Assembly: GCA_021299355.1 (NCBI GenBank) | Contig: JAJTGG010000009.1 | Location: 1 to 39,006 of the forward strand | DNA from: Lysobacteraceae bacterium | Lineage (GTDB): Bacteria; Pseudomonadota; Gammaproteobacteria; Xanthomonadales; Xanthomonadaceae | Length of the DNA stretch: 39,006 nt | Direction: 5' to 3' | Shown here: positions 23,584-32,948 of the stretch, one piece after another | Layout of the letters: the number at the start of each line of letters is the position of its first letter | How positions within the stretch are numbered: position 1 is the first letter of the stretch | Program-made: the position numbers and the translations under genes | Notes under the pieces: generated by a model | The model's database searches: none | What the model was told of the DNA's origin: nothing | What the model saw: the letters and a program-made list of their open reading frames with translations, nothing else

Positions 23584-24270
23584 ATGCCGCACAATTCAGT
23601 CCCCGTGGTGACCATCGACGGCCCGGCCGGAGCCGGCAAGGGCACGGTCAGCCGGCTGGTGGCTCAGGCCTTGGGATGGGCCTATTTGGATTCCGGCGCC
23701 TTGTATCGGGCGGTCGGTATTGCCGCAGCCTGGGAAGGCATCGGCCTGGATGAGCCAGAACAATTGGCGGCTTGCGCAGTTCGAACAGACATTAAGTTTG
23801 TTACTCAAGCTACTGAAGAGCCTAAAATTATTGTCAATGGTAAAGAAGCAACGGACGATATTCGTTCGGAATTGGCCGGGTCCATGGCCTCGGCGCTGGC
23901 GGCTCAACCCGAGGTCCGCGCAGCCTTGGTCCTGCTGCAGCGAAGCTTTCGGGTTCCGCCGGGCCTGGTTGCTGATGGCCGCGATATGGGTACGGTCATC
24001 TTTCCCGATGCCCCGTACAAGTTCTTTTTGACCGCCAGCCCTATGGAGCGTGCCCAGAGGCGGTATAAGCAGTTGATGGAAAAAGGAGTTTCTGTTAAAC
24101 TTGGCGACCTATTGCACGAAATCGTGGCCCGTGATGAACGTGATGCGAACCGAGCGGTGGCGCCGTTGAAGCCGGCCGATGATGCCATCATCATCGACTC
24201 GACCTCAATGCCGATTACCTCGGTCATCGATCAGATTCTTTCCGTTCTGCCGTCACATTACCGCTCGTAA
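23584..24270 (+). CDS. cmk: Cytidylate kinase, 228 aa
   Basis: Cmk phosphorylates CMP and dCMP with ATP. The P-loop GPAGAGKGT (about residues 13-21) begins shortly after the start, followed by ALGWAYLDSGALYRA and, later, the CMP-binding VADGRDMGTVIFPDA and lid-region RAQRRYKQL motifs. The ATG at 23584 is chosen over a GTG at 23566 because GGAGAG at 23574-23579 is a good ribosome site for it. One stretch of 26 codons (23788-23865, FVTQATEEPKIIVNGKEA region) is only about 36 percent GC and uses A/T-ending codons, unlike the rest of the gene. The gene lies 32 nt after aroA and 124 nt before rpsA, its usual place. Confidence 0.97.
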   Translation: MPHNSVPVVTIDGPAGAGKGTVSRLVAQALGWAYLDSGALYRAVGIAAAWEGIGLDEPEQLAACAVRTDIKFVTQATEEPKIIVNGKEATDDIRSELAGSMASALAAQPEVRAALVLLQRSFRVPPGLVADGRDMGTVIFPDAPYKFFLTASPMERAQRRYKQLMEKGVSVKLGDLLHEIVARDERDANRAVAPLKPADDAIIIDSTSMPITSVIDQILSVLPSHYRS

Positions 24271-24303
24271 GCGGGTTTCCGATTCCATAACAATAGAACA
24301 GGC

Positions 24304-24370
24304 CCCTGCCTCGGCAGGGATTTTCAACGTGCATCCGCACACAGCAGGTGGGTTGCCTTGTCCGGCAACC
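24304..24370 (+). promoter_or_regulatory. Two hairpins in the rpsA leader
   Basis: Stem 1 (24304-24309 with 24314-24319) is followed by ATTTTC and could be a weak terminator or attenuator after cmk. Stem 2 (24351-24357 with 24364-24370, 7 bp) lies 25 nt before the rpsA ATG. E. coli rpsA has a structured leader without a strong Shine-Dalgarno and is autoregulated by S1. The weak GAGAG site and the hairpins here fit that model. Confidence 0.5.
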
Positions 24371-24394
24371 TGTTCATCAACTTGAGAGTTAATC

Positions 24395-26074
24395 ATGACC
24401 GAATCATTTGCAGAACTGTTTGAGCAAAGCCAAACATCCCTTAACAACCTGAAATCCGGCGCCATCGTTACCGGCACCGTGGAAGAAATCCGCACCGACG
24501 TCGTCGTCGTCAACGTCGGCCTGAAGTCGGAAGGTGTCATCGACATCAATCAGTTCCGCAATGAGCAGGGCGAAATCGAAGTCGCCGTGGGCGATATCGT
24601 CAAGGTCGCTCTGGAAGCCGTTGAGAACGGTTTCGGCGAAACTATCCTTTCCCGTGACAAGGCGAAAAAAGCGCTGGTCTGGGACGAATTGGAAACCGTG
24701 ATGGACGCCGGCGAAATCGTCACCGGCCGTATCAGCGGCAAAGTCAAAGGCGGCTTCACTGTCGATATCCGCGAAGTGCGCGCCTTCCTGCCTGGCTCCC
24801 TGGTGGATGTGCGCCCCGTGCGCGACCCGGGTTACCTTGAAGGCAAGGAACTGGAATTCAAGATCATCAAACTCGACCGCAAGCGCAACAATGTCGTTGT
24901 TTCGCGCCGTGCCGTGGTTGAAACCGAAAACAGCGCCGAACGCGAGCAGATGCTGGAGCGCCTGACCGAAGGTACCATCGTCACCGGCGTGGTCAAGAAC
25001 CTCACCGATTACGGCGCATTCGTCGATCTCGGCGGCGTCGACGGCCTGCTGCACATCACCGACATGGCCTGGAAACGCGTCCGTCATCCGTCCGAAGTGG
25101 TCAACGTCGGCGACGAACTGCAGGTCCGCGTGCTCAAGTACGACCGCGAACGCAACCGCGTTTCGCTCGGCCTCAAGCAGCTGGGTGAAGATCCATGGGA
25201 AAACATCGCGCGCCGCTACCCGGCCAACACCCGTGCCTTCGGCAAGGTCTCCAACGTCACTGATTACGGCGCGTTCGTCGAAATCGAACCGGGCGTGGAA
25301 GGGCTGGTGCACGTGTCCGAAATGGACTGGACCAACAAGAATGTCAATCCGAGCAAGGTCGTCCAGCTGGGCGATGACGTCGAAGTCATGGTTCTCGACG
25401 TCGACGCTGAACGCCGCCGCATTTCGCTCGGCATCAAGCAGTGCGTTTCCAATCCGTGGGAAGCCTTCGCCGCCATCTTCAAGAAGGGCGACAAAGTCTC
25501 CGGCCAGATCAAGTCAATCACCGATTTCGGCGTGTTCATCGGTCTGGACGGCGGCATCGACGGCCTGATCCACCTGTCCGACATCTCCTGGAACTCGACC
25601 GGCGAAGAAGCCGTACGTGAACTAAAGAAAGGCGACAATCTGGAAGCCGTTGTTCTGGCGGTCGATCCGGAACGCGAGCGGATCTCCCTGGGCGTCAAGC
25701 AGCTGGAACAGGATCCGATGGGCCAGTTCACCGCGAACACCCAGAAGGGCGCCATCGTCAAGGGCACCGTGAAGGAAGTCGACGCCAAGGGCGCTGTGAT
25801 CGATCTCGAAGGCGGTCTCGAAGGTTATGTCAAAGCCAACGACATCGCCAAAGAGCGCATCGAAGACGCCAGTCAGCATCTGAAAGTGGGCGATGTGATC
25901 GAAGCCAAGTACATCGGCAACGACCGCAAAGGCCGTGTCATGCAACTGTCGATCCGCGCCAAAGACGAAGCCGAACTGCAGGAAAGCCTGGCCGAAGTGA
26001 ACAAGGCCGATGCCTCCAGCGGTACCACCAAGCTGGGCGCGCTGCTGCGCGAACAGATGGGTAAAGGCGACTAA
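24395..26074 (+). CDS. rpsA: 30S ribosomal protein S1, 559 aa
   Basis: S1 binds mRNA leaders and helps start translation on structured or weak ribosome sites. Six S1 (OB-fold) repeats are visible in order: two N-terminal ribosome-binding ones (about 20-90 and 105-170), then four RNA-binding ones with the recurring [16 protein letters not shown](I/V)(T/S)-(R/E)ISLG(V/I)KQ pattern. Examples are [22 protein letters not shown] and [23 protein letters not shown]. Length is that of full gammaproteobacterial S1. Codon use is strongly biased to C-ending codons, as expected for a highly expressed gene. A strong terminator follows the stop. Confidence 0.99.
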   Translation: MTESFAELFEQSQTSLNNLKSGAIVTGTVEEIRTDVVVVNVGLKSEGVIDINQFRNEQGEIEVAVGDIVKVALEAVENGFGETILSRDKAKKALVWDELETVMDAGEIVTGRISGKVKGGFTVDIREVRAFLPGSLVDVRPVRDPGYLEGKELEFKIIKLDRKRNNVVVSRRAVVETENSAEREQMLERLTEGTIVTGVVKNLTDYGAFVDLGGVDGLLHITDMAWKRVRHPSEVVNVGDELQVRVLKYDRERNRVSLGLKQLGEDPWENIARRYPANTRAFGKVSNVTDYGAFVEIEPGVEGLVHVSEMDWTNKNVNPSKVVQLGDDVEVMVLDVDAERRRISLGIKQCVSNPWEAFAAIFKKGDKVSGQIKSITDFGVFIGLDGGIDGLIHLSDISWNSTGEEAVRELKKGDNLEAVVLAVDPERERISLGVKQLEQDPMGQFTANTQKGAIVKGTVKEVDAKGAVIDLEGGLEGYVKANDIAKERIEDASQHLKVGDVIEAKYIGNDRKGRVMQLSIRAKDEAELQESLAEVNKADASSGTTKLGALLREQMGKGD

Positions 26075-26083
26075 TCAAGCACC

Positions 26084-26112
26084 ATCCGGTCCGGCATGAC
26101 GCCGGACCGGAT
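26084..26112 (+). terminator. Strong terminator between rpsA and ihfB
   Basis: A perfect 12-bp stem (26084-26095 with 26101-26112) with loop ATGAC is followed by TTT. It ends 18 nt before the ihfB start, so ihfB needs readthrough or has a promoter inside rpsA. Confidence 0.85.
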
Positions 26113-26130
26113 TTTACCGGGTATCCCAAT

Positions 26131-26433
26131 ATGACCAAGTCCGAGCTCATTGAATTCCTGTCCAAGCAGCAGCCGCATCTGAAAGCGGACGATGTCGACC
26201 TCGCGGTCAAGACCATTCTGGAAATGATGAGTTCCTCGCTGTCCGAGGGCAAACGCATCGAAATCCGCGGCTTCGGCAGTTTCTCGCTGCATTACCGTCC
26301 GGCCCGTACCGGCCGAAACCCGAAGACCGGCGAAGCGGTCGAACTCAGCGGCAAGCACGTGCCCCATTTCAAGCCGGGCAAGGAATTGCGTGACCGCGTC
26401 AACAACGTCACCGAAATCCAGCCGCACACTTAA
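26131..26433 (+). CDS. ihfB: Integration host factor subunit beta, 100 aa
   Basis: IhfB pairs with IhfA to bind and sharply bend DNA at specific sites. The protein has the HU/IHF fold: [37 protein letters not shown] helices, the beta-arm with [26 protein letters not shown] (the intercalating Pro lies in the R-N-P motif) and the C-terminal [15 protein letters not shown]. Length is standard. Its position after rpsA is the conserved beta-subunit location, which separates it from ihfA (after pheT) and hupB. The strong terminator immediately upstream suggests separate control from rpsA. Confidence 0.98.
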   Translation: MTKSELIEFLSKQQPHLKADDVDLAVKTILEMMSSSLSEGKRIEIRGFGSFSLHYRPARTGRNPKTGEAVELSGKHVPHFKPGKELRDRVNNVTEIQPHT

Positions 26434-26482
26434 ATCCACCGGCCTTTTCGGTTAAGCTTCAGGAATCGGAACGGAGACGGAT

Positions 26483-26737
26483 ATGCGCGCGCTCAAAGCC
26501 ATTATTGCCCTGTTGTTCGTGCTGGCGGGCATCACGCTCGGTGCACTCAACCAGCAGACCATATCCATCGATCTGTTCTTCGTGCGCTATCAGGCCCATC
26601 TCGGCCTCGCGCTTCTTCTCTGTGTGCTTGCCGGAGCGGTCATCGGCGGCGCTTTGGCCAGTATCAGTCTGCTGACTGACAAGCGTTCTTTGCCGAAACC
26701 CGTCAAAGCGGCTTCCGAAGGCGGTAATTCCGCATGA
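26483..26737 (+). CDS. lapA: Lipopolysaccharide assembly protein A (DUF1049), 84 aa
   Basis: LapA is a small inner-membrane protein that works with LapB in controlling LPS synthesis. Two transmembrane helices are visible (about residues 3-24, LKAIIALLFVLAGITLGALN, and 41-64, HLGLALLLCVLAGAVIGGALASI), with the conserved NQQTISIDLFF strand between them. The C-terminal cytosolic part is short. Its stop overlaps the lapB start (ATGA), as in other gammaproteobacteria. A GGAGACGG ribosome site precedes the ATG. Confidence 0.93.
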   Translation: MRALKAIIALLFVLAGITLGALNQQTISIDLFFVRYQAHLGLALLLCVLAGAVIGGALASISLLTDKRSLPKPVKAASEGGNSA

Positions 26738-27906
26738 TGACCAATGTCGCCTGGTTGTTGCTGATTCCGGCGGCCATTGCCATCGGCTGGCTGCTCGGCC
26801 GAAGGGGCGGTGAAATCAAGGGCGGTGCCAAGATATCGCGCCTGTCCAATACCTACTTCCGCGGCCTGAATTATCTGCTGAATGAACAGCAGGACAAGGC
26901 ACTCGAAATATTCCTCCAGATTGCTGAAGTCGACAAAGAAACCGTCGAGACCCAGTTTGCCCTGGGCCATCTGTTTCGGCGCAGGGGCGAGGTCGACCGC
27001 GCCATCCGCCTGCACCAGAATCTGGTGGCGCGCACCGGCCTCAGCGAAGAACAGAAAACCCGTGCCGTGCTTGAGCTGGGCGAAGATTATATGCGCGCCG
27101 GTCTGCTTGACCGTGCCGAAACCCTGTTCAATGATCTGGTGCAGATGGGCGTGCATGCCCCGAAAGCACTTCGGCAGCTGATCGCGATCTATCAATCCGA
27201 ACGGGATTGGCAACAGGCGATTGTGTATGCGCTGAAATACGAGCAGATCACCGGCGAAGTCATGGGCGAGAGCATTGCCCACTATCATTGCGAATTGGCC
27301 GAGAAGCGCTTGCATGAGGGCAACCTCAAGGCGGCCCGCGACCGCATCGCGGCGGCATATTCATCAGACTCCCAATGCGTCCGTGCCGGTATGATCGAAG
27401 GAAGGCTCGATCTTCTGGAAAACAACGATGCCGGCGCCATCCGTGCTTTCGAGCGTGTTGCGCGTCATGACGTCGACTATCTGCCTGAAATACTCCCGCA
27501 GCTGATGGAGTGCTACGAACGCCGTGCCGAATTGATGCGGGCCCGGGGTTTTCTGCAGGAGGTCATCGAGCAGTATGCCGGTGTCACGCCGTTGCTGGCA
27601 CTGACCGATCTCATCGAGCGCGATGAAGGTCCGATGGCCGCACAGGAATTCCTGGCCAAACAGCTGCTGCAGCGCCCCTCTGTCCGTGGCGAAGCGGTCC
27701 TGCTCGAAAAAGCCGTCGCCAATCCCGGAGACGAGCCGGTCGAAACCCTGAAAACACTCAAGCAGATTACCGACCAGCTGCTGGTGCGTTCCGCCAACTA
27801 CCGTTGCGTCAACTGCGGTTTCGGTGCACGAGCCCACCATTGGCAGTGTCCGAGCTGCAAGCATTGGGGCAGCGTGAAGCCGCTGCTCAACCTGTTGGGA
27901 TCATGA
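26734..27906 (+). CDS. lapB: Lipopolysaccharide assembly protein B (YciM), 390 aa
   Basis: LapB tethers the FtsH protease to LpxC and so limits lipid A synthesis; it is essential in E. coli. An N-terminal membrane helix (about residues 4-20, VAWLLLIPAAIAIGWLLGRR) is followed by TPR repeats from about 35 to 335 (FLQIAEVDKETVETQFALGHLFRRRGEVDRAI and similar). The C-terminus has a rubredoxin-type metal site with two CxxC pairs (CVNCGF and CPSCKHWG, about residues 356-377). All parts of the family are present. It is coupled to lapA and is 13 nt before galU, so lipid A control and sugar-nucleotide supply may be co-expressed. Confidence 0.97.
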   Translation: MMTNVAWLLLIPAAIAIGWLLGRRGGEIKGGAKISRLSNTYFRGLNYLLNEQQDKALEIFLQIAEVDKETVETQFALGHLFRRRGEVDRAIRLHQNLVARTGLSEEQKTRAVLELGEDYMRAGLLDRAETLFNDLVQMGVHAPKALRQLIAIYQSERDWQQAIVYALKYEQITGEVMGESIAHYHCELAEKRLHEGNLKAARDRIAAAYSSDSQCVRAGMIEGRLDLLENNDAGAIRAFERVARHDVDYLPEILPQLMECYERRAELMRARGFLQEVIEQYAGVTPLLALTDLIERDEGPMAAQEFLAKQLLQRPSVRGEAVLLEKAVANPGDEPVETLKTLKQITDQLLVRSANYRCVNCGFGARAHHWQCPSCKHWGSVKPLLNLLGS

Positions 27907-27919
27907 ACAAGGACGATCT

Positions 27920-28801
27920 ATGACATTCCAAGTGAAGAAAGCGGTATTTCCGGTCGCCGGACTCGGTACCCGGTTTCTGCCAGCCACCAAGACGGTGCCC
28001 AAGGAAATGCTTCCGGTGGTCGACAAGCCGCTGATCCAGTACGCGGTCGATGAAGCCATCGAGGCCGGTATCGACACGCTGGTGTTCGTCACCAACCGCT
28101 ATAAGCATGCCGTTGCCGATTATTTCGACAAAGCCTATGAGCTTGAACAGAAACTGGAAAAAGCCGGCAAGTCTGAACTGCTGGCGATGATCCGTGACGT
28201 TCTGCCAAAGCATGTGCGCTGTGTTTTCGTCACCCAAACCGAAGCACTGGGGCTCGGCCACGCCGTCCTGTGCGCGAAGCCGGTCATCGGCAACGAGCCT
28301 TTCGCCGTCCTGCTTCCCGATGACCTGATATGGAGCAAGGGCAGGGGGGCATTGGGCCAGATGGTCGATCTTGCCGGCAAGGAGAATGCCAGTGTCATTT
28401 CCGTACAGCAGGTGCCTCAGGAACAAACCTCGAGTTACGGCATTGTGTCGGCCCCGAAATTTACCGGCCGGTTCGGCGCCATCGAACAGATCGTCGAGAA
28501 GCCCAAGCCGGAGATTGCTCCCAGCAATCTGGCTGTGGTCGGCCGTTACGTGCTCAGCGGGGCAATTTTCCCCATTCTCGAAAAAACACGCACGGGCACG
28601 GGCGGGGAGATCCAGCTGACCGATGCCATTGCCGGGCTGCTCAAACAGGAAAAAGTGCTGGCTTACCAGTTCGAGGGGCGTCGTTTCGACTGCGGTACCC
28701 GTATCGGTCTGATCGAGGCCACCATCCAATACGCGCTCGACCATGATGATCTGGCGGCCGAGGCCAGAGCCTACATGCAGGCGGCACTGGCGGCGAAATA
28801 A
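27920..28801 (+). CDS. galU: UTP-glucose-1-phosphate uridylyltransferase, 293 aa
   Basis: GalU makes UDP-glucose from UTP and glucose-1-phosphate, for LPS core, exopolysaccharide and trehalose/glycogen pathways. The N-terminal nucleotide-binding motif VFPVAGLGTRFLPATKTVPKEMLPVVDKPLIQY (about 7-39) is clear; so are VLLPDDLI near 131-138, EKPKPE near 193-198 and GGEIQLTDAI near 229-238. It is full length. A short gap to lapB suggests the same operon. This is the last gene of the plus-strand cluster before a predicted new promoter. Confidence 0.97.
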   Translation: MTFQVKKAVFPVAGLGTRFLPATKTVPKEMLPVVDKPLIQYAVDEAIEAGIDTLVFVTNRYKHAVADYFDKAYELEQKLEKAGKSELLAMIRDVLPKHVRCVFVTQTEALGLGHAVLCAKPVIGNEPFAVLLPDDLIWSKGRGALGQMVDLAGKENASVISVQQVPQEQTSSYGIVSAPKFTGRFGAIEQIVEKPKPEIAPSNLAVVGRYVLSGAIFPILEKTRTGTGGEIQLTDAIAGLLKQEKVLAYQFEGRRFDCGTRIGLIEATIQYALDHDDLAAEARAYMQAALAAK

Positions 28802-28829
28802 TCCGGTATCGCTTCTGCCGACGCGGTTT

Positions 28830-28835
28830 TATAAT
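28830..28835 (+). promoter_or_regulatory. -10 box upstream of fumarase
   Basis: A perfect TATAAT lies 22 nt before the fumarase ATG at 28857, after the galU stop. No good -35 is seen at 16-18 bp (the region reads TATCGC or similar), so this is a partial promoter match. A GAGGAG ribosome site follows. Confidence 0.5.
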
Positions 28836-28856
28836 AACGGCCTGAGGAGAACCGTC

Positions 28857-30371
28857 ATGGCCGTTATCAAGCAATCCGATTTCATCGAAAGCATCGCCGA
28901 TGCCCTGCAGTACATTTCCTATTACCATCCGGTCGATTACATCACCAATCTGGCCGCGGCCTATGCGCGCGAGGAATCACCGGCAGCCAAGGATGCGATG
29001 GCGCAGATCCTGATCAATTCGCGGATGAGCGCCGAGGGCCACCGGCCCTTGTGCCAGGACACCGGCATCGTCACCGTGTTTCTGGATATCGGCATGGATG
29101 TGTGTTGGGACGCGACGATGTCGGTCGAGGACATGGTCAATGAAGGCGTTCGCCGCGCCTATAATCACCCGGATAACAAACTGCGGGCCTCGGTGTTGGC
29201 CGATCCGGCCGGCAAGCGCATCAACACCAAGGACAATACCCCGGCCGTGGTCAACATGAAGGTGGTGCCGGGCGCCACGGTCGATGTCATCGTGGCGGCC
29301 AAGGGCGGCGGTTCGGAAGCAAAGTCGAAATTCGCCATGCTCAATCCATCCGATTCCATCGTTGACTGGGTGATCAAAACGGTCCCGACCATGGGTGCCG
29401 GCTGGTGTCCGCCGGGCATGCTTGGCATCGGCATCGGCGGCACGGCCGAAAAAGCCATGCTGCTGGCCAAAGAGGCCCTGATGGAACCGATTGATATCAA
29501 TGACCTGAAAGCACGCGGGCCGGCCAACAGGGCCGAAGAGCTGCGTCTGGAGCTGTTCGAGAAGGTGAATGCGCTCGGTATCGGCGCACAGGGGCTCGGC
29601 GGTCTGACCACAGTGCTGGATGTCAAAGTGAAGGATTTCCCGACGCATGCCGCTAATCTTCCGGTGGCCTTGATTCCCAACTGTGCCGCGACCCGCCATG
29701 CCCATTTCACTCTGGATGGCAGCGGCCCCGTCAGTCTGGATCCGCCGTCCTTGGCTGATTGGCCGCAATTGGCCCTGGATTTCAAGCAGTCGCGCCCGGT
29801 CAATCTCGATACGCTGACTCCGGCCGAAACTGCGACCTGGAAGCCCGGTGAAACCCTGCTACTCAGCGGCAAGATGTACACCGGCCGTGATGCCGCGCAC
29901 AAGCGCATGGTGGAAATGCTCAACCGGGGCGAAAAATTGCCGGTCGATTTCACCGGGAAAATGATTTATTACGTCGGTCCGGTCGATCCGGTGCGCGATG
30001 AAGTAGTCGGCCCGGCCGGCCCGACCACGGCCACCCGCATGGACAAATTCACCGAGCAGGTATTGGCACAGACCGGCATGATCGGCATGATCGGCAAATC
30101 CGAACGTGGCCCGGCGGCCATCGAGGCCATCAAGAAGCATAAATCGGTGTATCTGATGGCCGTCGGCGGCGCCGCTTATTTGGTGTCAAAAGCCATCAAA
30201 GCTTCGAAAGTGGTCGGCTTCGAGGATCTGGGCATGGAAGCGATTTACGAATTCACGGTCAAGGACATGCCGGTTACTGTCGCGGTGGACAGTACCGGCG
30301 AGTCAGTCCATGACACCGGCCCGAAACTCTGGCAGGCCCGTATCGGCAAGATTCCGGTGGTACTGGAATAA
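28857..30371 (+). CDS. Class I fumarate hydratase (4Fe-4S), 504 aa
   Basis: This enzyme interconverts fumarate and malate in the TCA cycle using a [4Fe-4S] cluster. The alpha (N-terminal, about 1-300) and beta (C-terminal, about 310-504) domains are fused, as in E. coli FumA/FumB. Three candidate cluster cysteines are present: in HRPLCQDTGIVTVF, in GWCPPGMLGIGIGG and in PNCAATRHAHF. The beta domain has GKMYTGRDAAHKRM and YVGPVDP. The ATG at 28857 follows a GAGGAG ribosome site; the longer in-frame reading from 28743 runs through galU and is rejected. The enzyme is oxygen- and iron-sensitive, unlike class II FumC, which is not in the window. Confidence 0.95.
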   Translation: MAVIKQSDFIESIADALQYISYYHPVDYITNLAAAYAREESPAAKDAMAQILINSRMSAEGHRPLCQDTGIVTVFLDIGMDVCWDATMSVEDMVNEGVRRAYNHPDNKLRASVLADPAGKRINTKDNTPAVVNMKVVPGATVDVIVAAKGGGSEAKSKFAMLNPSDSIVDWVIKTVPTMGAGWCPPGMLGIGIGGTAEKAMLLAKEALMEPIDINDLKARGPANRAEELRLELFEKVNALGIGAQGLGGLTTVLDVKVKDFPTHAANLPVALIPNCAATRHAHFTLDGSGPVSLDPPSLADWPQLALDFKQSRPVNLDTLTPAETATWKPGETLLLSGKMYTGRDAAHKRMVEMLNRGEKLPVDFTGKMIYYVGPVDPVRDEVVGPAGPTTATRMDKFTEQVLAQTGMIGMIGKSERGPAAIEAIKKHKSVYLMAVGGAAYLVSKAIKASKVVGFEDLGMEAIYEFTVKDMPVTVAVDSTGESVHDTGPKLWQARIGKIPVVLE

Positions 30372-30980
30372 TCAGCGCAGTTCAATCATCACTTCATTGC
30401 GGCGCATGAATCCCGGCATGAAGGGTGGATCATAGCGTGCCGTCCAGGTGTTGCCGATGCTTTTCAAGGCATTTTTCTTGACGGCAGCCAGCAGCTCTGC
30501 TTGATGCTGTGCGAAGCTCTGTTCGGTCCAGCGCCCCGAGAACCGGATGGCCAGGACTTTGCGGGCGGGAACGGTTTTGAAATAAACCGAAGGGTCGTTC
30601 GGTACCGGCAAAGTAGCCAGCGTGTAACTTTGGGGCATCACAAACGAAACCAACCAGACACCGTCGGTCTTCAGTGTCTGGCTTACCGGGGCGGTCATTT
30701 CGATTTTTTCGCTTTTGGCCTGGCTCACGGGGGCGGTCATCGCGATGGACTGTTTCGTGCGGTTGCCGCCGAAGATATAACCGCCGAGCCGCTGGAAGGC
30801 CAGATTCCCGGCCTGCTCGGCGTCGGCTGCCTTGATTTCGGTTTCGGCGATGATGTAGGCATCGTACTGGCGGATTTCAATGCCGCCGCCGTAGTCCTTC
30901 AGCACGCTATAACGGGGCTGTTCGATGGCCATCAGGCTGCTGCTCCACAAGAGAAGGCCCAGAAGCGGGAATTTCGACAT
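30372..30980 (-). CDS. SOUL haem-binding family protein, exported, 202 aa
   Basis: SOUL/HBP proteins bind haem or related ligands; bacterial functions are not established. A short signal peptide (MSKFPLLGLLLWSSSLMA) suggests export. The mature part follows the SOUL pattern: PRYSVLKDYGGGIEIRQYDAYIIAET, FQRLGGYIFGGN, IAMTAPVSQ, then EKIEMTAPVSQ, and MPQSYTLATLPVPNDPSVYFKTVPARKVLAIRFSGRWTE. The repeated MTAPV segment is typical. Its stop abuts the fumarase stop directly, with no visible terminator, so the two transcripts would overlap tail to tail. Confidence 0.9.
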   Translation of the reverse strand: MSKFPLLGLLLWSSSLMAIEQPRYSVLKDYGGGIEIRQYDAYIIAETEIKAADAEQAGNLAFQRLGGYIFGGNRTKQSIAMTAPVSQAKSEKIEMTAPVSQTLKTDGVWLVSFVMPQSYTLATLPVPNDPSVYFKTVPARKVLAIRFSGRWTEQSFAQHQAELLAAVKKNALKSIGNTWTARYDPPFMPGFMRRNEVMIELR

Positions 30981-31075
30981 GATTCACTCCATTTGGGCTT
31001 TCATCTTAAGGTCAGGGACGTGATGATGGTGTATGCCTTGCGGTATTATTACGGGGTATTGATGCCGAGTTAAGC

Positions 31076-32302
31076 ATGAAAAACCTGAAAAAATCCCGAA
31101 AGCTCGAACAGGTCTGTTATGAAATCCGCGGCCCTGCCCTGGAGCGTGCGAAAGAGCTCGAAGATCAGGGTCATAGTATCATCAAACTGAACATTGGCAA
31201 TCTAGCCGTATTCGGGTTCAACCCGCCGGATGACATCGTCCGCGATGTCATCGGCAATCTCAGCCGCGCCGGTGGCTACAGCGATTCCAAGGGGATCTAT
31301 TCCGCGCGTAAGGCGGTGATGAACTATGCCCAGGACTGCGGCATCCATGGTGTCGGCCTGGAAGACATCTACATCGGCAACGGCGTGTCCGAACTGATTC
31401 TGCTGGCCATGAATGCGCTTCTGGATGATCACGATGAAGTGCTGGTTCCGGCACCGGATTACCCGCTATGGACGGCGGCGGTCTCCCTGTCTGGTGGCAA
31501 ACCAGTGCATTATCTGTGCGATGAAGCCGCCGACTGGCAACCAGATCTTGCCGATCTGCGCGCGCGCATCACGCCCAATACCAAGGCGCTGGTAGTCATC
31601 AATCCCAATAACCCAACCGGTGCCGTCTATCCCGAACCGATGCTGGAAGCGCTGCTGCAAATCGCCCGCGAACACCAGCTGCTGGTATTCGCCGATGAAA
31701 TCTACGACAAGACCCTGTACGACGGCGAAACCCATACCGCCTTGGCTTCCTTGTCCGAAGACGTGTTCTGCATCAGTTTCGGCGGACTTTCCAAAAATTA
31801 CCGAGCCTGCGGTTACCGTGCCGGCTGGATGATCCTGAGCGGCGCACGCGAATATGCCATGGATTACATTGACGGCCTCAATATTGTCACCTCGATGCGG
31901 CTGTGTGCCAACGTGCCGGCGCAGTATGCCATCCAGACCGCACTGGGCGGCACGCAGAGCATCGCACAGCTAGTGGCCGCGGATGGGCGATTGACCCGGC
32001 AGCGCGATCTGGCCTGGCAGCGCTTGACGGCCATCCCCGGGGTGAGCTGCGTGAAACCCAAAGGCGCACTGTATCTGTTCCCGAAATTCGACCCGGCGGT
32101 GTACCCTATAGCCGATGACCAGAAATTCATCACCGAGCTGCTGGAGCAGGAAAAAGTGCTGCTGGTGCAAGGCACCGGATTCAACTGGCCGAATCACGAT
32201 CATGTACGCGTCGTGTTCCTGCCCAATACCGATGAAATGACCGAAGCGCTCGACCGCATCGAACGCTTCCTTGCCGATTACCGTGCCCGTCACGGCACCT
32301 GA
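31076..32302 (+). CDS. alaA: Alanine/glutamate-pyruvate aminotransferase (AlaA-type), 408 aa
   Basis: This class I PLP enzyme makes alanine from pyruvate and glutamate. The N-terminus LKKSRKLEQVCYEIRGPALERAKELEDQGHSIIKLNIGN is diagnostic for the AlaA/YfbQ group. Further markers are NPNNPTGAVYP, FADEIYDKTLYDG and the PLP lysine K240 in SFGGLSKNYRACGYRAGW. Length matches E. coli AlaA (405). A TATTAT -10-like box lies at 31044-31049 in the region divergent from the SOUL gene. A GST gene follows 13 nt downstream, so they are probably co-transcribed. Confidence 0.94.
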   Translation: MKNLKKSRKLEQVCYEIRGPALERAKELEDQGHSIIKLNIGNLAVFGFNPPDDIVRDVIGNLSRAGGYSDSKGIYSARKAVMNYAQDCGIHGVGLEDIYIGNGVSELILLAMNALLDDHDEVLVPAPDYPLWTAAVSLSGGKPVHYLCDEAADWQPDLADLRARITPNTKALVVINPNNPTGAVYPEPMLEALLQIAREHQLLVFADEIYDKTLYDGETHTALASLSEDVFCISFGGLSKNYRACGYRAGWMILSGAREYAMDYIDGLNIVTSMRLCANVPAQYAIQTALGGTQSIAQLVAADGRLTRQRDLAWQRLTAIPGVSCVKPKGALYLFPKFDPAVYPIADDQKFITELLEQEKVLLVQGTGFNWPNHDHVRVVFLPNTDEMTEALDRIERFLADYRARHGT

Positions 32303-32315
32303 CCGGGAGACTGAC

Positions 32316-32948
32316 ATGTACACACTCTATTACGCACCCGGCGCCGCCAGTCTTGTCGTGCATTGGCTGCTGATTGATCTTGAACTGCCGCATCAGCTGG
32401 TCAAGCTCGACATCGCGGCGCGCGAACACAAGACTCCGGCGTATCTCGCACTCAATCCGAGTGGCGTGGTGCCGACTTTGCTGATTGACGGAAAACCGAT
32501 GTGCGAGGCCGCTGCCATGGCCGTGCTTCTGGCCGAGGCAAAGCCGGAATCTGGCCTGATTCCGCCTCTAGGAAGTGCCAAGCGCGGCGAACTCCTGCAA
32601 TGGATGTTCCATCTGGCCAACACCCTGCAGCCGCCGTTCCGGCTCTGGTGGTATCCGAGCGAAGCCGCCGGTGAAGACCATGCCGAGGCCGGGAAAGCTA
32701 CGGCTGAGGCCCGTATCCATGCGGTTTTCGCCAATCTCGATGCGCATCTGGCCAAGAACGGGCCTTATCTGTTGGGTGAAAGCGCGTCCGTAGCCGATTT
32801 CATGCTGGTGATGCTGATGCGCTGGTCACGCAACATGCCGAAAACGGCTTTGGACTATCCGGCACTTGCCAAGTTGGCGGCTCTGATGAAAGCCCGCCCG
32901 AGCTGGAAGGCGCTGTATGAGTCCGAAGGGTTGACCGAATGGGCCTGA
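32316..32948 (+). CDS. Glutathione S-transferase family protein, 210 aa
   Basis: This is a cytosolic GST. The N-terminal thioredoxin-like domain (1-80) begins MYTLYYAPGAASLVVHWLLIDL, with S13 or a neighbouring residue in the usual catalytic place, and includes NPSGVVPTLLIDGKPMCEAAAMAVLLA, with the cis-Pro before the T-L-L strand and the glutathione-binding E-A. The C-terminal helical domain carries LLGESASVADFMLVML, the conserved N-cap Asp motif. The ATG at 32316 is preferred to an in-frame upstream start inside alaA because it opens directly into the domain and has a GGGAGA site. The end overlaps the next gene by 10 nt. Substrate is unknown. Confidence 0.92.
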   Translation: MYTLYYAPGAASLVVHWLLIDLELPHQLVKLDIAAREHKTPAYLALNPSGVVPTLLIDGKPMCEAAAMAVLLAEAKPESGLIPPLGSAKRGELLQWMFHLANTLQPPFRLWWYPSEAAGEDHAEAGKATAEARIHAVFANLDAHLAKNGPYLLGESASVADFMLVMLMRWSRNMPKTALDYPALAKLAALMKARPSWKALYESEGLTEWA

